Below, piece by piece: positions 18,427-28,507 of a DNA stretch of 64,000 nucleotides (positions are counted from its first letter, which is position 1; each line of letters opens with the position of its first letter). A model generated the notes under the pieces. The model was not told the DNA's origin. It did no database searches and saw only the letters and a program-made list of their open reading frames with translations. The stretch covers positions 1 through 64,000 of the forward strand of contig JADDKJ010000002.1 in NCBI GenBank assembly GCA_033717875.1. Direction: 5' to 3'. The position numbers were made by a program, and so were the translations under genes. Origin of the DNA: SBBG01 sp033717875. GTDB taxonomy: Bacteria; Pseudomonadota; Gammaproteobacteria; Ga0077554; Ga007554.

Positions 18427-19431
18427 TTACTTGGCGGCGTGCTGCACCATGCGCATCATGTTGCAGGTGTAGCCATACTCGTTGTCGTACCAGGAGATCA
18501 CTTTAACAAACGTGCTGTCCAGGGCGATGCCGGCCTCGGCATCGAAGATGGAGGGGGTGCTGACGCCACGGAAATCGGTGGACACCACCTTCTCTTCGGT
18601 GTAACCCAGAACACCCTTCAGCTCGCCCGTGGAGGCGGCCTTCATCGCGGCGCAGATGTCGGCGTAGCTGGCCTGTTTGTTCAGCTCGACGGTCAGGTCG
18701 ACCACCGAAACATCGGACGTCGGCACGCGGAACGCCATGCCGGTCAGCTTGCCCTTCAATTCCGGCAAGACCACGCCCACCGCCTTGGCGGCGCCGGTCG
18801 AGGACGGAATGATGTTTTCCAGGATACCACGGCCGCCGCGCCAATCCTTCATGGAAGGACCGTCGACCGTCTTCTGGGTGGCGGTCGCGGCGTGGACGGT
18901 GGACATCAAACCGCGCTTGATGCCGAAACTGTCGTTCAGCACCTTGGCCACCGGCGCCAGGCAGTTGGTGGTGCAAGACGCGGCGGAGATGATCGTCTGG
19001 CCGGTGTAGGTCTTGTGATTGACACCATAGACGAACATCGGGGTGTCGTCCTTGGAAGGCGCGCTCTGCACCACTTTCCTGGCGCCCGCGTCGACATGCT
19101 TCTGGCAGGTTTCCTTGGTCAGGAACAGGCCGGTGGATTCGATAACGATGTCGGCGCCGATTTCGTTCCACTTCAGTTCGGCGGGATCTTTGATCGCGGT
19201 CAGGCGGATCTTCTTGCCATTCACGATCAGGGTGTTGTTGTCCACGGAAATGTCGCCCTTGAAGCGGCCATGCACCGAGTCATACCGCAGCATATAGGCC
19301 AGGTAGTCCGGTTCGAGCAGGTCGTTGATGCCGACGATCTCGATATCCTTGAATTCAGCTTCCTGTGCGACCGCGCGGAACACCATACGCCCGATGCGGC
19401 CAAAGCCATTGATGCCAATTTTGATTGCCAT
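18427..19431 (-). CDS. gap: Glyceraldehyde-3-phosphate dehydrogenase
   Basis: It interconverts glyceraldehyde 3-phosphate and 1,3-bisphosphoglycerate. The 334-residue protein has the nucleotide fold start IKIGINGFGRIGRMVFRA, the catalytic Cys in SAASCTTNCLAPVAKVL, and WYDNEYGYTCNMMRM near the end. The ATG at 19429-19431 gives the standard N-terminus and has GGGAG before it. It stands between tkt and pgk. NAD versus NADP preference cannot be read with certainty. Confidence 0.97.
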   Translation of the reverse strand: MAIKIGINGFGRIGRMVFRAVAQEAEFKDIEIVGINDLLEPDYLAYMLRYDSVHGRFKGDISVDNNTLIVNGKKIRLTAIKDPAELKWNEIGADIVIESTGLFLTKETCQKHVDAGARKVVQSAPSKDDTPMFVYGVNHKTYTGQTIISAASCTTNCLAPVAKVLNDSFGIKRGLMSTVHAATATQKTVDGPSMKDWRGGRGILENIIPSSTGAAKAVGVVLPELKGKLTGMAFRVPTSDVSVVDLTVELNKQASYADICAAMKAASTGELKGVLGYTEEKVVSTDFRGVSTPSIFDAEAGIALDSTFVKVISWYDNEYGYTCNMMRMVQHAAK

Positions 19432-19562
19432 AGGTTTACTCCCACGATTTATTAACAAAAAACCTTTCTCGCCGGGCCGGTCATTTCACGCGGCCAACCC
19501 AGGCCGATAATTCTTGATTTCAGAACGCAGGGCACGCCCTGCACACCCTGCGTTCCTGATGG

Positions 19563-21560
19563 TCAGAGAACGCTCTGGACGGCCTTGACGACATTGTCCA
19601 CGGTGAAGCCGAACTCCTTGAACAAATCGCCCGCCGGGGCCGATTCGCCGAAGGTGTCGATACCGACCACCGCGCCTTCCAGGCCGACATATTTGCGCCA
19701 GCCGTCGGTCACACCGGCCTCGACGGCGACACGCACCACGCCCTTGGGCAGCACGCTGTCCTTGTAGGCCTGATCCTGGCGGTCGAACACGTTGGTGGAC
19801 GGCATAGAAACGACGCGCACCGGCACACCCGCCGAAGCCAGCGCCTTCTGCGCATCCATGGCGAGCTGGACTTCCGAGCCGGTGGCGATGATCACGGCCT
19901 TGGGCTTGCCGCCCGCCGCTTCGGACAGAACATAACCGCCCTTGGCGATATTGGCAATGGTAGCCGCGTCGCGCTTCTGGAAGGCCAGATTCTGGCGGCT
20001 GAAGATCAGACTGCTCGGCCCCTTGGCGCGCTCGATGGCGGCGATCCAGGACACGGCGGATTCGACGGTATCGCACGGGCGCCACACATCCATATTCGGA
20101 ATCAGGCGCAGCGTGGCGGTTTGTTCGACGGGCTGGTGGGTCGGGCCATCTTCGCCCAGGCCGATGGAGTCGTGGGTGAAGACGAAAATCGAGCGGATCT
20201 TCATCAGCGCCGCCATGCGCACGGCGTTGCGGGCATACTCGGAGAACATGAGGAAGGTCGCGCCGTAAGGAATCAGGCCGCCGTGCAGGGTAAGGCCGTT
20301 CATGATGGCGGCCATGCCGAACTCGCGCACGCCGTAATAGATGTAGTTGCCGCCACTCTCTTTGGACACGCCGCGCGAACCGGACCACAAGGTCAGGTTG
20401 GAGCTGGCCAGGTCCGCCGAACCGCCGATCAACTCGGGCAGGGCCGGAGCCAGACCTTCGATGCTGTTCTGCGAAGCCTTGCGGGTAGCAATGGTCTCGC
20501 CCTTGTCGTTCACTTTCGCCAGGAAGGCGGCGGCATGCGCCTGCCAATTGGCGGGCAGCTCACCGCTCATGCGGCGCTTGAACTCAGCGGCCTCGGCGGG
20601 ATAAGCCTTGGCGTATTCGGCGAATTTGTTCTCCCACAACTTCTCCACGCCCTCGCCCTTCACCTTGGCGTCCCAGCCGTCATACACCTCTTGCGGGATC
20701 TCGAAGGGAGGATAATTCCAGCCGATATTGGCACGGGTGGCGGCCACTTCGGCATCGCCCAGCGCGGCACCGTGGCAGTCGTGGCTGCCGGCCTTGTTGG
20801 GCGAACCCTTGCCGATGATGGTCTTGCAGCAGATCAGGGTCGGCATGCCGGTGTTGGCCTTGGCCTGCTGGATCGCGGCATCGACCGCCGCGAAATCGTG
20901 GCCGTCGACATTCGGGATCACATGCCAGCCATAAGCCTCGAAACGCTTCGGGGTGTTGTCGGTGAACCAGCCCTCGACGTGACCGTCGATGGAGATGCCA
21001 TTGTCGTCATAGAAGGCGATCAGCTTGCCCAGCCCCAGCGTGCCGGCCAGCGAACAAGCCTCATGGGAAATGCCTTCCATCAGGCAGCCGTCGCCAAGGA
21101 AGACATAGGTATGGTGATTGACGATTTCGTGGCCGGGCTTGTTGAATTCGGCGGCCAGCACCTTTTCGGCGATCGCCATGCCCACCGCATTGGTGATGCC
21201 CTGCCCCAGCGGGCCGGTGGTGGTTTCGATACCGGGCGCATAGCCGTATTCAGGATGGCCGGGCGTTTTGGAGTGCAACTGACGGAAGCGCTTGATCTCT
21301 TCCATCGGCAGATCATAGCCGGTCAGGTGCAACAGCGCGTATTGCAGCATGGAACCGTGGCCGTTGGAGAGGACGAAACGGTCGCGATCGGCCCACTTGG
21401 GGTTGGCCGGATTGTGCCGCAGATGATTATTCCACAAGACTTCCGCAATTTCCGCCATGCCCATGGGCGCACCGGGATGCCCTGAGTTGGCCTTTTGGAC
21501 GGCATCCATCGCAAGCGCGCGGATGGCATTGGCTAAATCTTTACGGGAAGCAGCAGACAT
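19563..21560 (-). CDS. tkt: Transketolase
   Basis: A thiamine-diphosphate enzyme that moves two-carbon units in the pentose phosphate and Calvin pathways. The 665-residue protein carries the first signature near the N-terminus (QKANSGHPGAPMGMAEIAE), the thiamine-binding GDGCLMEGISHEA, and the pyrimidine-domain motif RMAALMKIRSIFVFTHDSIG. It is the first gene of the carbon cluster; GAGGA precedes the ATG. A GC-rich hairpin in the gap to gap (about 19525-19557) lacks a clear T run. Confidence 0.96.
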   Translation of the reverse strand: MSAASRKDLANAIRALAMDAVQKANSGHPGAPMGMAEIAEVLWNNHLRHNPANPKWADRDRFVLSNGHGSMLQYALLHLTGYDLPMEEIKRFRQLHSKTPGHPEYGYAPGIETTTGPLGQGITNAVGMAIAEKVLAAEFNKPGHEIVNHHTYVFLGDGCLMEGISHEACSLAGTLGLGKLIAFYDDNGISIDGHVEGWFTDNTPKRFEAYGWHVIPNVDGHDFAAVDAAIQQAKANTGMPTLICCKTIIGKGSPNKAGSHDCHGAALGDAEVAATRANIGWNYPPFEIPQEVYDGWDAKVKGEGVEKLWENKFAEYAKAYPAEAAEFKRRMSGELPANWQAHAAAFLAKVNDKGETIATRKASQNSIEGLAPALPELIGGSADLASSNLTLWSGSRGVSKESGGNYIYYGVREFGMAAIMNGLTLHGGLIPYGATFLMFSEYARNAVRMAALMKIRSIFVFTHDSIGLGEDGPTHQPVEQTATLRLIPNMDVWRPCDTVESAVSWIAAIERAKGPSSLIFSRQNLAFQKRDAATIANIAKGGYVLSEAAGGKPKAVIIATGSEVQLAMDAQKALASAGVPVRVVSMPSTNVFDRQDQAYKDSVLPKGVVRVAVEAGVTDGWRKYVGLEGAVVGIDTFGESAPAGDLFKEFGFTVDNVVKAVQSVL

Positions 21561-21692
21561 TTATCTTTATCCTCTGAAGGTTCTGAAAACTATCACATCA
21601 CAGTCGAAATCAACCCGGGCTTTCGGGGGCGGAAAAGCTGCTATTTTCCCTTAGATCGGGCTGATCGGCAATACTAACGCCGGAAAAAGCGC

Positions 21693-22250
21693 TTATGCGG
21701 CGTCTTTCCACTTGATCGAACACCCCATGCTGGGAATCTGCTCGCGCGGACCCTGGCCCGTCAGCGCCACCTCCCTCATGGCCTCGAACAAATCGCGCCG
21801 CGCATCGGCCACGGCTTCTTTGCGGCTGGCATCGAGACGACCGCGGTACTGGAGTTGCAGGTCGGCGTTGTAGCCGAAGAAATCCGGGGTGCAGACCGCG
21901 CCGTAAGCCTTGGCGATTTCCTGGGTCTCGTCCAGCAGATAGGGGAAGGGGAAATTGTATTCGCGCGCGATTTTCCGCATGTTGTCGAAGGAGTCTTCGG
22001 GGTAATCGCTGGGATCGTTGGACATGATGGCGACGCTGTTGACGCCGTAATCGCGCAACTCTTTCGTGTCGCGCACGACGCGGTCGATCACCGCCTTGAC
22101 ATAAGGGCAGTGGTTACAAATGAACATCACCAGTAAACCCTTCTCGCCCCTGCACTGATCGAGGGTCCAGACTTTGCCGTCGACGCCGGGCAGGGCAAAA
22201 TCGACAGCGGGTTTACCGAATTCGCAAATCGGGGTTTCCGTACGCACCAT
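21693..22250 (-). CDS. Thioredoxin-like (redoxin) family protein
   Basis: A 185-residue thioredoxin-fold protein of the AhpC/TSA-redoxin kind. The fold is suggested by PAVDFALPGVDG, the strand LLVMFICNHCPYVKAV with one Cys in the place of a CxxC motif, and CTPDFFGYNADLQLQYRG. A third Cys sits near the end (PSMGCSIKW). No signal peptide is seen. The substrate is unknown; a peroxide- or thiol-linked role is an inference from the fold. It diverges from metK and has its own ribosome-binding site (GAGGAA). Confidence 0.8.
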   Translation of the reverse strand: MVRTETPICEFGKPAVDFALPGVDGKVWTLDQCRGEKGLLVMFICNHCPYVKAVIDRVVRDTKELRDYGVNSVAIMSNDPSDYPEDSFDNMRKIAREYNFPFPYLLDETQEIAKAYGAVCTPDFFGYNADLQLQYRGRLDASRKEAVADARRDLFEAMREVALTGQGPREQIPSMGCSIKWKDAA

Positions 22251-22303
22251 TTGTGTTTCCTCTCTGATTTCGTGGATAATTGGGGGTTTTTACAGTGGAA
22301 TAA

Positions 22304-22332
22304 TTGGAATACGCCAAGCTTCGGGCTACACT
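22304..22332 (+). promoter_or_regulatory. Sigma70-type promoter for metK
   Basis: TTGGAA (22304-22309), a 17-bp spacer and TACACT (22327-22332) lie 43 bp before the metK ATG. Position and spacing fit; the prediction is from sequence alone. Confidence 0.5.
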
Positions 22333-22374
22333 ATGGCGATATTTTAGCGTCACTTGCAGAGGAAATGGGCACAC

Positions 22375-23538
22375 ATGTCGAAAAATAACTATTTATTTAC
22401 CTCCGAATCGGTCTCCGAAGGCCATCCTGACAAAATCGCCGACCAGGTGTCGGATGCGATTCTGGACGCCATCCTCAGCCAGGACAGAACCGCGCGCGTG
22501 GCCTGCGAGACGCTGGTGAAGACCGGCATGGTGATGATCGCAGGGGAAATCACCACCTCGGCCTGGGTGGACATGGAAAGCGTGGTGCGCCAGACCGTCA
22601 AGAATATCGGCTACGACAAGCCCGAGATGGGTTTTGACTGGGAATCCTGCGCCGTGTTGACCGCCATCGGCAAGCAGTCCGTGGACATCGCGGTGGGCGT
22701 GGACGAAACGGCCGAGCATGAGCAGGGTGCCGGCGACCAGGGCCTGATGTTCGGCTACGCCACCAACGAAACCGACGTGCTGATGCCCGCCCCCATCACC
22801 TACGCCCACCGACTGGTGCAACGGCAGGCGCAGATGCGTAAAAGCGGCGTGCTGCACTGGCTGCGCCCGGACGCCAAGAGCCAGGTCACCTTCCGCTACG
22901 AGAACAACAAGCCGGTCGGCATCGACGCCGTGGTGCTGTCCACTCAGCATTCGCCGGACATCAAGCACAGCGACCTCACAGAGGCCGTAATGGAAGAGAT
23001 CATCAAGCCGGTGCTGCCCGCCGAATGGCTGGACAAGAACACCCGCTACTATATCAACCCGACCGGGCGTTTCGTCATCGGCGGGCCGGTCGGCGACTGC
23101 GGCCTGACCGGGCGCAAGATCATCGTCGACAGCTACGGCGGCATGGGACGTCATGGCGGCGGCTGTTTCTCCGGCAAGGACCCCTCCAAGGTCGACCGCT
23201 CCGCGGCTTATGCCGCGCGCTACGTGGCCAAGAACATCGTCGCCGCCGGCCTGGCCGAGCGCTGCGAGATCCAGGTGTCCTACGCCATCGGCGTCGCCGA
23301 ACCGACCTCGATCACCGTCGACACCTTCGGCACCGGCAAGATCGCTGACGAGCAGATCACCACGCTGGTGCGCGAGCATTTCGACCTGCGCCCCAAGGGT
23401 CTCATCAAGATGCTCGATCTGCTGCGGCCGATCTACACCAAAACGGCGGCCTACGGCCATTTCGGCCGCACCGAGGCTGAACTGACCTGGGAGCGCACTG
23501 ATAAAGCCGAGGCGCTACGCAAGGCGGCGGGGATCTGA
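22375..23538 (+). CDS. metK: S-adenosylmethionine synthetase
   Basis: It makes S-adenosylmethionine from methionine and ATP. The 387-residue protein starts with FTSESVSEGHPDKIADQVSD, has GAGDQGLMFGYA with its conserved Asp, and the phosphate-binding GGGCFSGKDPSKVDRSAAY. The ATG at 22375 gives the usual N-terminus; an ATG seven codons upstream is less likely. It is followed by repeat R1, a SAH riboswitch and ahcY, so the genes of the methyl cycle are grouped but not simply co-regulated. Confidence 0.97.
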   Translation: MSKNNYLFTSESVSEGHPDKIADQVSDAILDAILSQDRTARVACETLVKTGMVMIAGEITTSAWVDMESVVRQTVKNIGYDKPEMGFDWESCAVLTAIGKQSVDIAVGVDETAEHEQGAGDQGLMFGYATNETDVLMPAPITYAHRLVQRQAQMRKSGVLHWLRPDAKSQVTFRYENNKPVGIDAVVLSTQHSPDIKHSDLTEAVMEEIIKPVLPAEWLDKNTRYYINPTGRFVIGGPVGDCGLTGRKIIVDSYGGMGRHGGGCFSGKDPSKVDRSAAYAARYVAKNIVAAGLAERCEIQVSYAIGVAEPTSITVDTFGTGKIADEQITTLVREHFDLRPKGLIKMLDLLRPIYTKTAAYGHFGRTEAELTWERTDKAEALRKAAGI

Positions 23539-23543
23539 TATTT

Positions 23544-23695
23544 AGGAAGCTCTGAATAATTCCATCCTGGAATTCTCAGAGCACGAAAAGCAAAAATGTG
23601 ATTTTCGCTTTTCTTCATTTTTCAATCACTGGCCGTGATTGAAAAATGCCGGCACATCCTTGTGCCATGAAACCTCTGACACATCAGAGGTTCCT
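23544..23695 (+). repeat. Dispersed repeat R1, full copy (152 bp)
   Basis: It starts AGGAAGCTCTGAATAATT and ends CATCAGAGGTTCCT. Inside are the palindrome TTTTTCAATCACTGG/CCGTGATTGAAAAA and a hairpin of AAAAGCAAAAAT type. It matches the copy at 37716-37868 in reverse orientation over its whole length with few changes. It begins six bases after the metK stop. Confidence 0.9.
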
Positions 23696-23729
23696 TTACA
23701 CGCCGCCGCGAGGTGCGACGGCGCGGTTC

Positions 23730-23810
23730 TTTCTTCGAGGAGCGTTGCAACAGGGCTTTACCCTGCCAGGCTCGAAGAAAACATTCCACTTGCAACAACG
23801 GCGCTCGTTC
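23730..23810 (+). ncRNA. S-adenosylhomocysteine (SAH) riboswitch
   Basis: Nine-base strands TTCTTCGAG (23731-23739) and CTCGAAGAA (23771-23779) pair as P1. Inside are the conserved GAGGAGCGTTGCAAC and a CAGGG/CCCTG hairpin, then the conserved GCCAGGCTCG. After P1 comes AACGGCGCTC, whose CGCTC can pair with GAGCG to close the pseudoknot. This matches the SAH riboswitch class found ahead of ahcY in beta- and gammaproteobacteria, where SAH turns expression on. It ends about 20 bp before the ahcY start, so it probably controls ribosome access. Confidence 0.93.
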
Positions 23811-23829
23811 ATCCATGGAGAATATGCCA

Positions 23830-25245
<1,416 letters not shown>

Positions 25246-25253
25246 ATGTAAAA

Positions 25254-25352
25254 TGTAGGGCGGGTTAGCGTAGCGTAACCCGCCATGCCGCGCCGCAAGG
25301 CGCACCTTAAGGAATCGTTACGCGACGGTTGGCGGGTTTAGCCCGCCCTACA
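25254..25352. repeat. Dispersed palindromic repeat R2, copy 2
   Basis: TGTAGGGCGGGTTAGCG at the left is inverted at the right as GGTTTAGCCCGCCCTACA. It starts eight bases after the ahcY stop and ends 17 bp before the metF ATG, so it fills the gap and could affect metF translation. Confidence 0.85.
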
Positions 25353-25369
25353 TTTTTTGCTGGACTATC

Positions 25370-26227
25370 ATGAACTCCCAAAAAAAATACCCCCGCACTT
25401 ACAGCTTCGAGTTCTTCCCGCCCAAGACCGCCGAGGGTGCGGCCAAGCTGCGCGTGGTGCGCGACACGCTGGCGCAGCTCAAGCCGCTGTATTTCTCGGT
25501 CACCTTCGGCGCAGGCGGCAGCACGCGCGATCATACCTTCGACGCCGTGGTCGAAATCCAGCGCGACACCGGCATCGACGCCGCACCGCATCTTTCCTGC
25601 ATCGCCTCCAGCCGCGACAGCATTCGCGCCCTGCTCCAGGCCTATATCGCCAACGGCATCCACCGCATCGTGGCCTTGCGCGGCGACATGCCTTCGGGGA
25701 TGCGCGATATCGGCGAATTCCGCCATGCCAACGAACTGGTCGCCTTCATCCGCGAAGAAACCGGTGATCACTTTCACATCGAAGTCGCCGCCTACCCCGA
25801 GTTTCATCCCCAGGCGCCGTCCGCGCAGGCCGACCTGCTCAACTTCAAGCGCAAGGTCGAGGCCGGCGCCAGCGGCGCCCTGACGCAATACTTCTACAAT
25901 GCGGACGCCTATTTCCGCTTCGTCGAGGCTTGCGAAAAGCTCGGCCTCGATCTGCCCATCGTACCCGGCATCATGCCCATCACCAACCATACCCAGCTCG
26001 CCCGCTTCTCCGACATGTGCGGCGCCGAGATTCCGCGCTGGCTGCGCAAGCGCCTGGAGGACTTCGGTGATGATATGGAGTCGTTGCGCGCCTTCGGCCT
26101 GGACGTCACCGCCGAACTGTGCCGCAAACTGCTCGACGGCGGCGCGCCGGGGCTGCATTTCTACACCATGAACCAGGCGGGGGCGACGATGGCGGTTTGG
26201 GAGGGTTTGGGATTGGGTAAACCATAA
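25370..26227 (+). CDS. metF: Methylenetetrahydrofolate reductase
   Basis: This FAD enzyme makes 5-methyltetrahydrofolate, the methyl donor for remaking methionine from homocysteine. The 285-residue protein shows SFEFFPPKT at the start, VTFGAGGSTRDHTFD, VALRGDMPSG, and the C-terminal GLHFYTMNQ. It is the third methyl-cycle gene after metK and ahcY. No clear ribosome-binding site stands before the ATG; repeat R2 ends 17 bp upstream. Confidence 0.96.
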   Translation: MNSQKKYPRTYSFEFFPPKTAEGAAKLRVVRDTLAQLKPLYFSVTFGAGGSTRDHTFDAVVEIQRDTGIDAAPHLSCIASSRDSIRALLQAYIANGIHRIVALRGDMPSGMRDIGEFRHANELVAFIREETGDHFHIEVAAYPEFHPQAPSAQADLLNFKRKVEAGASGALTQYFYNADAYFRFVEACEKLGLDLPIVPGIMPITNHTQLARFSDMCGAEIPRWLRKRLEDFGDDMESLRAFGLDVTAELCRKLLDGGAPGLHFYTMNQAGATMAVWEGLGLGKP

Positions 26228-26288
26228 ATTCGTCCGAGAGCATGAGCACCTCCAGGAAATTCGCCGCCTCTATGAACGAGGTATAACG

Positions 26289-26588
26289 ATGCCGACAAAG
26301 AAACTGTCTCCCGTTCATCCAGGCGAGATTTTGCTGGAAGAATTCCTGATCCCTATGAACATCAGCCAAAACCGGCTTGCCCTGGACATGGGCATCTCAG
26401 CGCGGCGCATCAACGAGATCGTGCATGGCAAACGCGCTATCACAGCGGATACGGCCCTGCGCCTGGGACGGTATTTCGGCATGTCGCCTCAATTCTGGCT
26501 GGGATTGCAAATGGATTATGATCTGGATGTTACCGAAGATCGGTTCGCGGAAAAGATCATGCGCCAAGTGCATCCTCGCGCGGCATAA
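26289..26588 (+). CDS. higA: HigA-family antitoxin (orphan), XRE helix-turn-helix
   Basis: The 99-residue protein begins with the HigA-type SPVHPGEILLEEFLIPM and has an XRE helix-turn-helix (NRLALDMGISARRINEIVHG), ending in the usual SPQFWLGLQMDYDL. HigA proteins bind DNA and neutralise a HigB ribonuclease encoded just upstream. Here only 61 bp separate it from metF. Those bases, read in the higA frame, are open but too short to be a toxin. It is therefore an orphan or a leftover of a lost pair. Its stop abuts the convergent permease gene. Confidence 0.88.
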   Translation: MPTKKLSPVHPGEILLEEFLIPMNISQNRLALDMGISARRINEIVHGKRAITADTALRLGRYFGMSPQFWLGLQMDYDLDVTEDRFAEKIMRQVHPRAA

Positions 26589-27836
26589 CTACTCATACCT
26601 CAACGCCACCACCGGCCGCATCCTCGCCGCGCGGCGGGCGGGGTAGTAGCCGGAGAGGACGCCGACGCCGACCGAGACGGTGAGGGCGACCACGACCATG
26701 AACCAGGAGGGCGCCAGGGGGAAACCGGTCGCCAATGCCAGTCCGTAACTCGCCAGCGCCCCCACCATCAAGCCCAGCATGCCGCCAAGGGTGGAGATGA
26801 AGACCGCCTCCGCCAGAAACTGAAGCAGAATATCGCGCCGGCGCGCGCCGATGGCCTTGCGCAGGCCGATTTCGCGCGTCCGTTCCAGCACCGAGGTGCT
26901 CATGATGTTCATGATCCCCAGGCCCCCGACCAGCAGTGATACCGAAGCCGCCACCACACCGATCAGCGCCACGCCTTGCAGGATGCGATCGGCCGTGTCG
27001 ATATACTGCGCCATCATCTCTCCCTTGTAGGCATAGCGGTCGCCGTGGCGGCGCTTGAGGGTGTCGATGATCTGGCTTACCGCGGCGCTGGCCTGGTCCT
27101 GGCGGACAGCTTCGGCTTGCAGCCAGTTGATTTCTTTTTTGCCAAGCTGCTGTTGATACAATGTGTAGGGTATCAGGATGCGATTGTTCGCGTCCTGCCC
27201 GCCGGCCGAGCCGATGCTGGCGAGAAAGCTGCGGCTCTTGGCTTTGAGCACGCCGACCACGGTGTATTTTTGCTGGCCGATGCGAATTTCCCTGCCGAGC
27301 GGATTTTGCGCCGCGCCGAACAGATCGGCATGCGGCTGGGGGCCGATGATGGCCACAGGGCGGCGGCGCTCTTCGTCCTGGATGCGGAAGGAACGGCCCA
27401 GCGCAAGGGTATCGTTGGTGATCGCGGTATATTCGCTGCCCACACCCTCGACGCTGGCGTTGCTGTAGCGGTTCCCGGCGCGGACCAACTGCCGTTTGCC
27501 GAAGTCATACACCACGGGGCTGACACGGCTGACCGCCGGGCAGCAGCCGGCGCGGACGGCGGCGTAATCATCGTTATCGATGCCGGTGCCCTTGCGCACG
27601 GCGCGGTGCGGGTCTTTGTCCTGCCGGTCGCGGAACACCCACACCGACTTGAGCCCGAACGTCTCCAGCTCGGAGAACACCAGATAATGACCGCCCTTGC
27701 TGATCGTACCCACCGCCATCACGGCGGTGATGCCGACCGCGATACCGAGCACGCTCAGCACGCTGCGCAGCCAGTTGTCCCTGAGCGCCCACCACGCCTG
27801 GACGACGATGTCGCGCCAATAACCGACAACTTTCAC
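26589..27836 (-). CDS. MacB-like ABC transporter permease (FtsX family)
   Basis: A 415-residue inner-membrane protein: one helix near residues 24-45 (VLSVLGIAVGITAVMAVG), a large periplasmic MacB-type domain (about 50-285), then three helices (near 290, 340 and 380). The segment after helix two has the coupling motif ERTREIGLRKAIGARRRDI. It overlaps the ATPase gene by four bases (ATGA), so the two are translationally coupled. Together with the adaptor gene it forms a MacAB-like exporter. The cargo (antibiotic, peptide or lipid) cannot be told. Confidence 0.9.
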   Translation of the reverse strand: MKVVGYWRDIVVQAWWALRDNWLRSVLSVLGIAVGITAVMAVGTISKGGHYLVFSELETFGLKSVWVFRDRQDKDPHRAVRKGTGIDNDDYAAVRAGCCPAVSRVSPVVYDFGKRQLVRAGNRYSNASVEGVGSEYTAITNDTLALGRSFRIQDEERRRPVAIIGPQPHADLFGAAQNPLGREIRIGQQKYTVVGVLKAKSRSFLASIGSAGGQDANNRILIPYTLYQQQLGKKEINWLQAEAVRQDQASAAVSQIIDTLKRRHGDRYAYKGEMMAQYIDTADRILQGVALIGVVAASVSLLVGGLGIMNIMSTSVLERTREIGLRKAIGARRRDILLQFLAEAVFISTLGGMLGLMVGALASYGLALATGFPLAPSWFMVVVALTVSVGVGVLSGYYPARRAARMRPVVALRYE

Positions 27837-28507
27837 CTGCGCTCGTCCTTTTCGATCACACCATCCCGCAAGCGGATGACACGCCGCGCATAGGTCGCGA
27901 TCTCTTCCTCGTGCGTCACCATCACGATGGTCTTGCCTTGCTGATGCAGATTAGAAAACAGGCGCATGATGTCGTGGCCCGACACCGAATCGAGACTGCC
28001 GGTCGGCTCGTCGGCGATGATGATGTCGGGATCGTTGATCAGCGCCCGCGCGATCGCCACGCGCTGCTGCTGCCCGCCGGACAGCCGGGCCGGGGAATGC
28101 GTTGCGCGACCCTCCAGCCCGACCCTCTTCAGCGCCGCATAGGCGCGACGCTGGCGCTCGGCGGGCGCAACGCGATGATAAACCATGGGCAGCTCGACAT
28201 TGCGCAGGGCATTGATGCGCGGGATGAGATTGAACGACTGGAAAACGAACCCCAGGCGCGCATTGCGAAGCGCCGCCAGCTCATCCTCGGAGGCCGCCTC
28301 GATGGTAACGCCATCCAGCCGGTAGCTGCCCTGATCCACCGTATCCAGACAACCGATCACATTCAGCAGCGTGGACTTGCCCGAGCCAGAGGGTCCCATG
28401 ATGGCAACAAACTCGCCCGCCTCGATATGTAGCGACAACCCCTTCAGCACCGGCAGCACCACTTCGCCGAAGCGATAGGATTTGCCGGCGTCTCGCAACT
28501 CTATCAT
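27833..28507 (-). CDS. MacB/LolD-type ABC transporter ATP-binding protein
   Basis: The 224-residue ATPase has the Walker A GPSGSGKSTLLNVIG, the signature LSGGQQQRVAIARAL, and Walker B IIIADEPTGSLDS. It is stand-alone rather than fused to the permease as in E. coli MacB. Both neighbours overlap it by four bases, which shows one operon of adaptor, ATPase and permease. Confidence 0.94.
   Translation of the reverse strand: MIELRDAGKSYRFGEVVLPVLKGLSLHIEAGEFVAIMGPSGSGKSTLLNVIGCLDTVDQGSYRLDGVTIEAASEDELAALRNARLGFVFQSFNLIPRINALRNVELPMVYHRVAPAERQRRAYAALKRVGLEGRATHSPARLSGGQQQRVAIARALINDPDIIIADEPTGSLDSVSGHDIMRLFSNLHQQGKTIVMVTHEEEIATYARRVIRLRDGVIEKDERR

Noticed and set aside
19486..20547. 353-codon minus-strand frame overlapping tkt in another phase
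   Set aside because: Arg- and Gly-rich out-of-phase reading of transketolase.
23590..23660. Repeated hairpins near metK as a CRISPR-like or riboswitch structure
   Set aside because: They belong to the dispersed R1 element and recur at 37716-37868 and 13722-13822; there are no regular spacers.
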